Source: Ignavibacteria bacterium UBA6688 (GTDB lineage: Bacteria > Bacteroidota > Ignavibacteria > UBA10030). Taken from it: 9,751 bases of DNA. Both the position numbers and the translations under genes were made by a program. Under the pieces are notes generated by a model. It did no database searches, was not told the DNA's origin, and saw only the letters and a program-made list of their open reading frames with translations. Position 1 is the first letter of the stretch. Each line of letters begins with the position of its first letter. The stretch is from contig DKJQ01000385.1 in NCBI GenBank assembly GCA_002454845.1, positions 1 through 9,751 of the forward strand, read 5' to 3'. This document shows positions 5,721 to 9,751 of the stretch, piece after piece.

Positions 5721-6491
5721 ATGTCCCTGCAGGGAAAGACCGTGCTGATCACCCGCGCCGCAGAAGCGGACGATTCATTTGGCCGGCTCCTGGAAGCACG
5801 GGGAGCCACGATCCTTCACCTCCCCACGATTAAGATCGTCGACCCGGATTCATGGGACGACTGTGACCGGGCAATCATCAACCTTCGCGAGTATGACGGT
5901 GTCTTCTTTACCAGCAAGAACGGCGTTCTGAAATTTCTGCAGCGCATCGAGGTGGTCCATGCCCCTGCGAAATCGGTTTTGTCAAGCCGACCCGTTTATG
6001 CCGTAGGCGAGAAGACAGAAGAGGCCCTGGAAAACGCGGGCTTCCCCGTCACAATGACCCCTGAAGTATTTTCAGGAGAAGATCTGGCCGCGCTCTTTTC
6101 ACGAGAAGAAGTGCAGGGAAAACGGCTTCTCTTCCCCCGGAGCAACATCGGGAAGGACATCCTTCCGAGGGCCCTGCGCTCGCTCGGTGCGGTCGTCGAT
6201 GAGGTGACTGTTTACAAAACGGTCAGCCCGGAAAAAACAGACCTCGATGGCGTCCGGCATGCATTGGTGAACGGGAAGGTCGATATCGTCACATTCTTCA
6301 GCCCCTCAGCCGTCAGAAATTTTCTCCAGATGATGGGGTCGAAATGTCTGGACCATACCCTTGTGGCGGCGATCGGCCCGACGACTGCCACGGCCGCGAC
6401 CGGTCTCGGAATCGAGGTCGAAATCGTCTCGAAACAATCGACGGCAGAATCGCTTGTTGAAACGTTGGCAGAACAGATTGAATCGTACTGA
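5721..6491 (+). CDS. hemD: Uroporphyrinogen-III synthase
   Basis: The enzyme cyclises hydroxymethylbilane with inversion of ring D to give uroporphyrinogen III. The 256-residue protein fits this family, which has low sequence identity but a recognisable layout. It has VLITRAAEADDSF near the start, FFTSKNGVLKF (62-72), FPRSNIGKDILPRAL (138-152), VDEVTVYKT (159-167) with the conserved Tyr Y166, TFFSPSAVRNF (191-201) and AAIGPTTATAATGLGI (216-231). These mark the two alternating Rossmann-like domains. A strong ribosome site, GGAGGT (5709-5714), lies 6 bases before the ATG within the last codons of hemC, so translation is likely coupled. The placement between hemC and hemE supports the call independently. 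Confidence 0.95.
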   Translation: MSLQGKTVLITRAAEADDSFGRLLEARGATILHLPTIKIVDPDSWDDCDRAIINLREYDGVFFTSKNGVLKFLQRIEVVHAPAKSVLSSRPVYAVGEKTEEALENAGFPVTMTPEVFSGEDLAALFSREEVQGKRLLFPRSNIGKDILPRALRSLGAVVDEVTVYKTVSPEKTDLDGVRHALVNGKVDIVTFFSPSAVRNFLQMMGSKCLDHTLVAAIGPTTATAATGLGIEVEIVSKQSTAESLVETLAEQIESY

Positions 6492-6526
6492 ATGCACGTT
6501 TTTCCCATCCTTGACTAAAGAGACCC

Positions 6527-7570
6527 ATGACCAATGATTTGTTTCTCCGTGCCTGCCGCCGCGAAGACGTGGAACGCACGCCCGTCTGGATGATGCGCCA
6601 GGCCGGCCGCTACCTTCCCGAATACCGCGCCATCCGCGCGAAGACCGATTTCCTGACGCTCTGCAAGACCCCCGAACTGGCGGCCGAAGTTTCTCTTCAG
6701 CCGGTCGATCTCATCGGGGTGGATGCCTGCATTATTTTTTCCGATATCCTCGTCGTTCCTGAAGCGATGGGAATGGAACTCATTGTGGAAGAAGGAAAGG
6801 GAGGACCACGCTTCCCCTCTCCCATCCGATCGAGGGATGAGATCAACCACCTTGGCGTCCCCGATCCGAACACCGAATTGCGCTTCGTCATGGATGCTTT
6901 GCGGCTTGCGCGCAAGCGACTCGATGCGCGGGTTCCCCTCATCGGTTTTGCAGGCTCTCCCTGGACTCTCGCGACCTACATGGTGGAGGGAAAGGGATCA
7001 AAGACCTTCCGCCACCTCAAAGAACTGGTCTATTCCAATCCAAAGGACGCGCATGCCCTTCTCGAAAAGCTCGCCCGTTCTGTGGCGGCATATCTGAACG
7101 CCCAGATCGAGGCGGGGGCGCAGGCCGTGCAGATCTTCGATACGTGGGGAGGGATCCTGCCGCCGGATGAGTTCAAAGAGTTTTCCCTCCGGTACATCCA
7201 GCAGGTACTTCAGCTCCTCAGGCGGAAGGGGGCACCGGTCATCGTCTTTTGTAAAGATTGCTCCCACTCCCTTGAAGCCATCGCAGATACCGGCCCCGAT
7301 GTCATCGGCCTCGATTGGACCATCGATATTGGCAAGGCGCGGATGATGGTGGGAAGCTCGGTTGCCCTCCAGGGGAACCTCGACCCGACGATGTTGTACG
7401 CCCCGCCGGAGAGAATCCGGCAGGGGGTCAAAACGATCCTGGAAAAATTCGGCAAGGGCCCGGGGCATATTTTTAACCTGGGGCATGGCATCCTTCCGGA
7501 TATCCCGGTGGAACATGCCAGGGCGTTTATTCAGGCGGTCAAAGAGGAAAGCCCGAAGTATCACCGCTGA
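6527..7570 (+). CDS. hemE: Uroporphyrinogen decarboxylase
   Basis: The enzyme removes four carboxyl groups from uroporphyrinogen III to give coproporphyrinogen III, without a cofactor. The 347-residue length matches the family. The hallmark PVWMMRQAGRYLPEYR lies at 19-34, with substrate-binding R24 and R28. IIFSDILVVPEAMGM (69-83) carries catalytic D73. FAGSPWTLATYMVEG (141-155) carries the conserved Y151. QIFDTWGGILPP (202-213) follows, and FNLGHGILPDIP (316-327) carries H320. All are intact. The ATG is preceded by AAAGAG (6517-6522), a modest ribosome site. It follows hemD after 35 bp with no terminator and is the last heme gene in the window; downstream steps (coproporphyrinogen oxidase onward) are not here. 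Confidence 0.98.
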   Translation: MTNDLFLRACRREDVERTPVWMMRQAGRYLPEYRAIRAKTDFLTLCKTPELAAEVSLQPVDLIGVDACIIFSDILVVPEAMGMELIVEEGKGGPRFPSPIRSRDEINHLGVPDPNTELRFVMDALRLARKRLDARVPLIGFAGSPWTLATYMVEGKGSKTFRHLKELVYSNPKDAHALLEKLARSVAAYLNAQIEAGAQAVQIFDTWGGILPPDEFKEFSLRYIQQVLQLLRRKGAPVIVFCKDCSHSLEAIADTGPDVIGLDWTIDIGKARMMVGSSVALQGNLDPTMLYAPPERIRQGVKTILEKFGKGPGHIFNLGHGILPDIPVEHARAFIQAVKEESPKYHR

Positions 7571-7573
7571 ATG

Positions 7574-7656
7574 ATTGCCCACGAATCTTCACCAATGTTC
7601 ACTCATCGATTGTCACATCATGACGGACGATCTTTTCACTTCGAATCGCGGGCAAT
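7574..7656. repeat. Long-range imperfect inverted repeat after hemE
   Basis: ATTGCCCACGA (7574-7584) and TCGCGGGCAAT (7646-7656) are complementary at 10 of 11 positions, with 61 bases between them. The left arm begins 3 bases after the hemE stop codon. It could fold the hemE 3' end or act as a weak terminator, but no T run follows the right arm. Confidence 0.3.
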
Positions 7657-7664
7657 GAACACCC

Positions 7665-7678
7665 TGTGAATCATCACA
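7665..7678. promoter_or_regulatory. Perfect palindrome TGTGA-N4-TCACA (candidate CRP/FNR-family site or weak terminator stem)
   Basis: TGTGA (7665-7669) and TCACA (7674-7678) flank the 4-base spacer ATCA. The half-sites equal the CRP consensus, while the 5-4-5 spacing is that of FNR-type sites. It lies 77 bp before the S9 peptidase start. A T-rich stretch, ATTTGTATTTTC (7679-7690), follows, so on RNA it could instead be a weak terminator for the hem operon. Confidence 0.3.
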
Positions 7679-7705
7679 ATTTGTATTTTCAAAGGCAGCG
7701 AACCC

Positions 7706-7748
7706 CCTCGTTTCGCTCGTCATTCATCCATCCACTTCCACAACGAGG
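7706..7748 (+). promoter_or_regulatory. Possible leader hairpin masking the S9 peptidase ribosome site
   Basis: CCTCGTT (7706-7712) is perfectly complementary to AACGAGG (7742-7748), with 29 bases between. The right arm contains GAGG (7745-7748), the only ribosome-site-like sequence before the ATG at 7756 (7-base spacing). If transcribed from upstream of 7706, the leader could fold and limit translation. The stem is only 7 bp, so the effect is uncertain. Confidence 0.3.
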
Positions 7749-7755
7749 TTCTGAA

Positions 7756-9751
7756 ATGAAACAGATTCGTTTTTGCCTGTTACGCACCTCGCTTGCGGTC
7801 CTGCTCCTCACACTGATCGGGGGGATCGCGCTCACACAGTCGGCAAAGCGGCCGATGACGTTTATGGATATCCTCGAGATGCGCTCCGTGGGGAATCCGG
7901 CAGTCAGCCCGGACGGGCGATGGCTGTTGTACACCACCTCCATCCCCGACTGGAAGGCAGCGAAAAGCTTCACAGATATCCACCTCGTCTCCATGGAAGA
8001 AGGGTTCCCTTCTTCAAGGCAGCTGACCTTCACCAGGGATAAGAACGAGACGACACCCCGTTGGTTGCCGACGGGAGCCGGATTCGTCTTCTCCTCCAAC
8101 CGTGACGCGGCAGAGGGAAAAGCTGTGAATCAACTTTATTATATGAAAACAGACGGCGGTGAGGCGTTGAAGATCACCGATGCAAAAGACGGCGTCGGAC
8201 AGTTTGCTTTCACCAGGAATGGAAAGTGGCTCGCATTTTCTTCCGGAAAGGAAGATGAACGGCAAATTTGGGCTCTCCCCGTGGAAGAAATCGGAACCGG
8301 TAAGCCGATGCAATGGACCAGGCATACCGCCCCCGTCACAACGTGGCAATTCTCCCCGGACAGCAAGAAGATCTACTTCCTCGCCCCCGACAGTGTCGAC
8401 AAAGCGAACAAACAGCGAAAAGAAAAAAAGTTTGACGTACGCATCCGGAATGAAGACGTTCCGCTGGTGCACCTCTGGTCATTCGATCTGGGGAACAAGA
8501 TAGCCACCCGCCTCACCTCCTCACCCGACTATATTGTCAGCGACGTGCGGGTCTCAGAGACTGCGCAATGGGTCGGATTCCGTGGCACTCCGAATAGCCG
8601 GTACCTGAAGACAGTGACCGAGTCCGGCACCTACAGCGACCTCTACCTCCTGGAAGTATCAACGGGAACCATCGAACGATTGACCAACAATAACGAGATC
8701 GGTGAAACAGCTTTGAGTTTTTCACCGGACGGTTCATGGATCGCCTTTTCCGCGGATAACGACTTCACGTATTTTCGCGATAATAAACTCTATCTCCGCC
8801 GGACATCGGACCGCAACGGCAAGTGGAGGAAAATTGGTGGTGACTTTGATGGAGACGTTTCCATCGGATTCTGGTCGGCCGACGGCAAAACGATCTACTC
8901 TAACGAGGGATCAAAAGCCACCACGCAACTCTTTGCCATCTCCGTCGAGAACGGCAAAGTCAGCCGACTCTCTGATGTGCAGGGTGTCCTCTTCACATCA
9001 CAAGATCAGGAAACCAAGAAACTTCTGCTGACCTATTCAGATCCCAAATCTCCTTCCAACATCTACACCGTCTCCTCCACCGACCGTATTGGGGACAAAT
9101 CGGACTGGAAGCGGTTGACCGACTCGAACCCCCAAGTCGCAGGCATTGCCCTTGGCGAAACGGAAGAGATAACCTGGAAGTCCAGTGACGGAACTATGGT
9201 CGGCGGCGTCCTGGTGAAGCCGGTCGGGTACGCAAAGGGAAAACGCTACCCGCTGATCGTTCAGATCCATGGCGGCCCCGCAGCCGCCTCCCTGCTTAAT
9301 TTCAGCGCAAGCTACACAACGTATCCTCACGTGTATGCGGGGGCGGGGTACGCCGTCCTGTTGCCCAACTATCGCGGGTCGTCCAACTATGGGGAGAAGT
9401 TCCGGATGGAGATCAGCGGTGATTATTTCCGCCAGGGATACGAAGACATCATGACCGGCGTCGACCACCTGATCAGCAGCGGCCTGGCGGACAAAGAGAA
9501 ACTCGGGTCGATGGGATGGTCCGCGGGGGGACACTGGTCGAACTGGATTCTCACCCACACGGACCGTTTCAAGGCCATTTCCTCCGGGGCGGGAACCATG
9601 AACTGGATATCGATGTACGCGCAAACGGACATTCAGCGCGGGCGCGAGTACTACTTCCAGGGAAAACCGTACGACCGGTTCGAACACTACTGGGATGTTT
9701 CGCCGCTGAAGTACATCAAGAACGCAAAGACGCCGACCATGATCCACGTCG
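7756..9751 (+). CDS. Secreted S9 prolyl-oligopeptidase-family peptidase (3' end beyond window)
   Basis: The frame is open from ATG 7756 to the right edge, giving 665 codons without a stop. The N-terminus is a signal peptide: basic MKQIRF, then a hydrophobic LAVLLLTLIGGIAL core, with probable cleavage near TQSA (25-28). Export to the periplasm or outside is therefore likely. A beta-propeller follows to about residue 430, with repeated blade motifs such as VSPDGRWLLY, FTRNGKWLAFS, FSPDSKKIYFL and FSPDGSWIAFS. The alpha/beta-hydrolase domain then shows VQIHGGP (505-508 is the oxyanion HGGP), LLPNYRGSSNYG and GWSAGG (587-592) with nucleophile S589. Relatives usually have an aromatic residue where A590 sits. 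The window stops at TPTMIHV, just before the segment that normally carries the catalytic Asp; the His would follow. The family role is cleavage of short peptides, often dipeptide or acyl-peptide release. GAGG (7745-7748) serves as ribosome site. Confidence 0.93.
   Translation, partial: MKQIRFCLLRTSLAVLLLTLIGGIALTQSAKRPMTFMDILEMRSVGNPAVSPDGRWLLYTTSIPDWKAAKSFTDIHLVSMEEGFPSSRQLTFTRDKNETTPRWLPTGAGFVFSSNRDAAEGKAVNQLYYMKTDGGEALKITDAKDGVGQFAFTRNGKWLAFSSGKEDERQIWALPVEEIGTGKPMQWTRHTAPVTTWQFSPDSKKIYFLAPDSVDKANKQRKEKKFDVRIRNEDVPLVHLWSFDLGNKIATRLTSSPDYIVSDVRVSETAQWVGFRGTPNSRYLKTVTESGTYSDLYLLEVSTGTIERLTNNNEIGETALSFSPDGSWIAFSADNDFTYFRDNKLYLRRTSDRNGKWRKIGGDFDGDVSIGFWSADGKTIYSNEGSKATTQLFAISVENGKVSRLSDVQGVLFTSQDQETKKLLLTYSDPKSPSNIYTVSSTDRIGDKSDWKRLTDSNPQVAGIALGETEEITWKSSDGTMVGGVLVKPVGYAKGKRYPLIVQIHGGPAAASLLNFSASYTTYPHVYAGAGYAVLLPNYRGSSNYGEKFRMEISGDYFRQGYEDIMTGVDHLISSGLADKEKLGSMGWSAGGHWSNWILTHTDRFKAISSGAGTMNWISMYAQTDIQRGREYYFQGKPYDRFEHYWDVSPLKYIKNAKTPTMIHV

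Noticed and set aside
9037..9747. Minus-strand open frame of 236 codons near the right edge
   Set aside because: It is antisense to the catalytic domain of the S9 peptidase, which has a signal peptide, propeller motifs, HGGP and GWSAGG in the plus frame.
1..9751. A new multi-gene defence, mobile or secondary-metabolite system
   Set aside because: Every sizeable gene belongs to a known housekeeping or peptidase family. No transposase, integrase, toxin-antitoxin pair or tRNA attachment site was seen.

Overview
The window is ordinary bacterial chromosome carrying a heme (tetrapyrrole) biosynthesis operon, flanked by peptidase genes. Third codon positions are mostly G or C. Several genes have Shine-Dalgarno sites and one has a good sigma70-type promoter. 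The gene set (a HemX/CcsA-like protein before hemA-hemC-hemD-hemE, a carnosinase-like M20 dipeptidase, a secreted S9 peptidase) and the style of the intergenic repeats suggest a Gram-negative lineage in or near the Bacteroidota/Chlorobi/Ignavibacteria group. That placement is inferred from gene content and is not certain.

Left part (1-2407), all on the minus strand. Read in the direction of transcription it holds an M20-family dipeptidase (2407-1028), a small polytopic membrane protein with an HEGGH zinc-protease motif (826-146), and the first 21 codons of a PduO-type cob(I)alamin adenosyltransferase that runs off the left edge (64-1). The spacers here are rich in repeats. Related 9-bp-period repeats lie on both sides of the membrane-protein gene, and the left one contains its stop codon. 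The 201-bp spacer before that gene also holds a strong stem-loop, a 7-bp-period repeat and a T-rich tract.

Middle (2408-7570). A divergent regulatory region of about 200 bp separates the dipeptidase from a plus-strand operon: hemX/ccsA-like membrane protein, hemA (glutamyl-tRNA reductase), hemC (hydroxymethylbilane synthase), hemD (uroporphyrinogen-III synthase) and hemE (uroporphyrinogen decarboxylase). hemA and hemC overlap by 11 bp and hemC and hemD are 2 bp apart, so these are co-transcribed and probably translationally coupled. Together they take glutamyl-tRNA to glutamate-1-semialdehyde and porphobilinogen to coproporphyrinogen III. The two intervening steps (hemL, hemB) are not encoded here.

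Right part (7571-9751). A 185-bp spacer with several small inverted repeats precedes a secreted S9 prolyl-oligopeptidase-family protein. Its reading frame is open to the right edge, so its C-terminus, including the expected catalytic Asp and His, lies outside the window.

I found no mobile element, CRISPR array, RNA gene or defence system, and nothing that amounts to a new multi-gene system. The points most worth a second look are the repeat-flanked HEGGH membrane protein, the paired inverted repeats in the dipeptidase/hem control region, and the possible ribosome-site-masking structure before the S9 gene.
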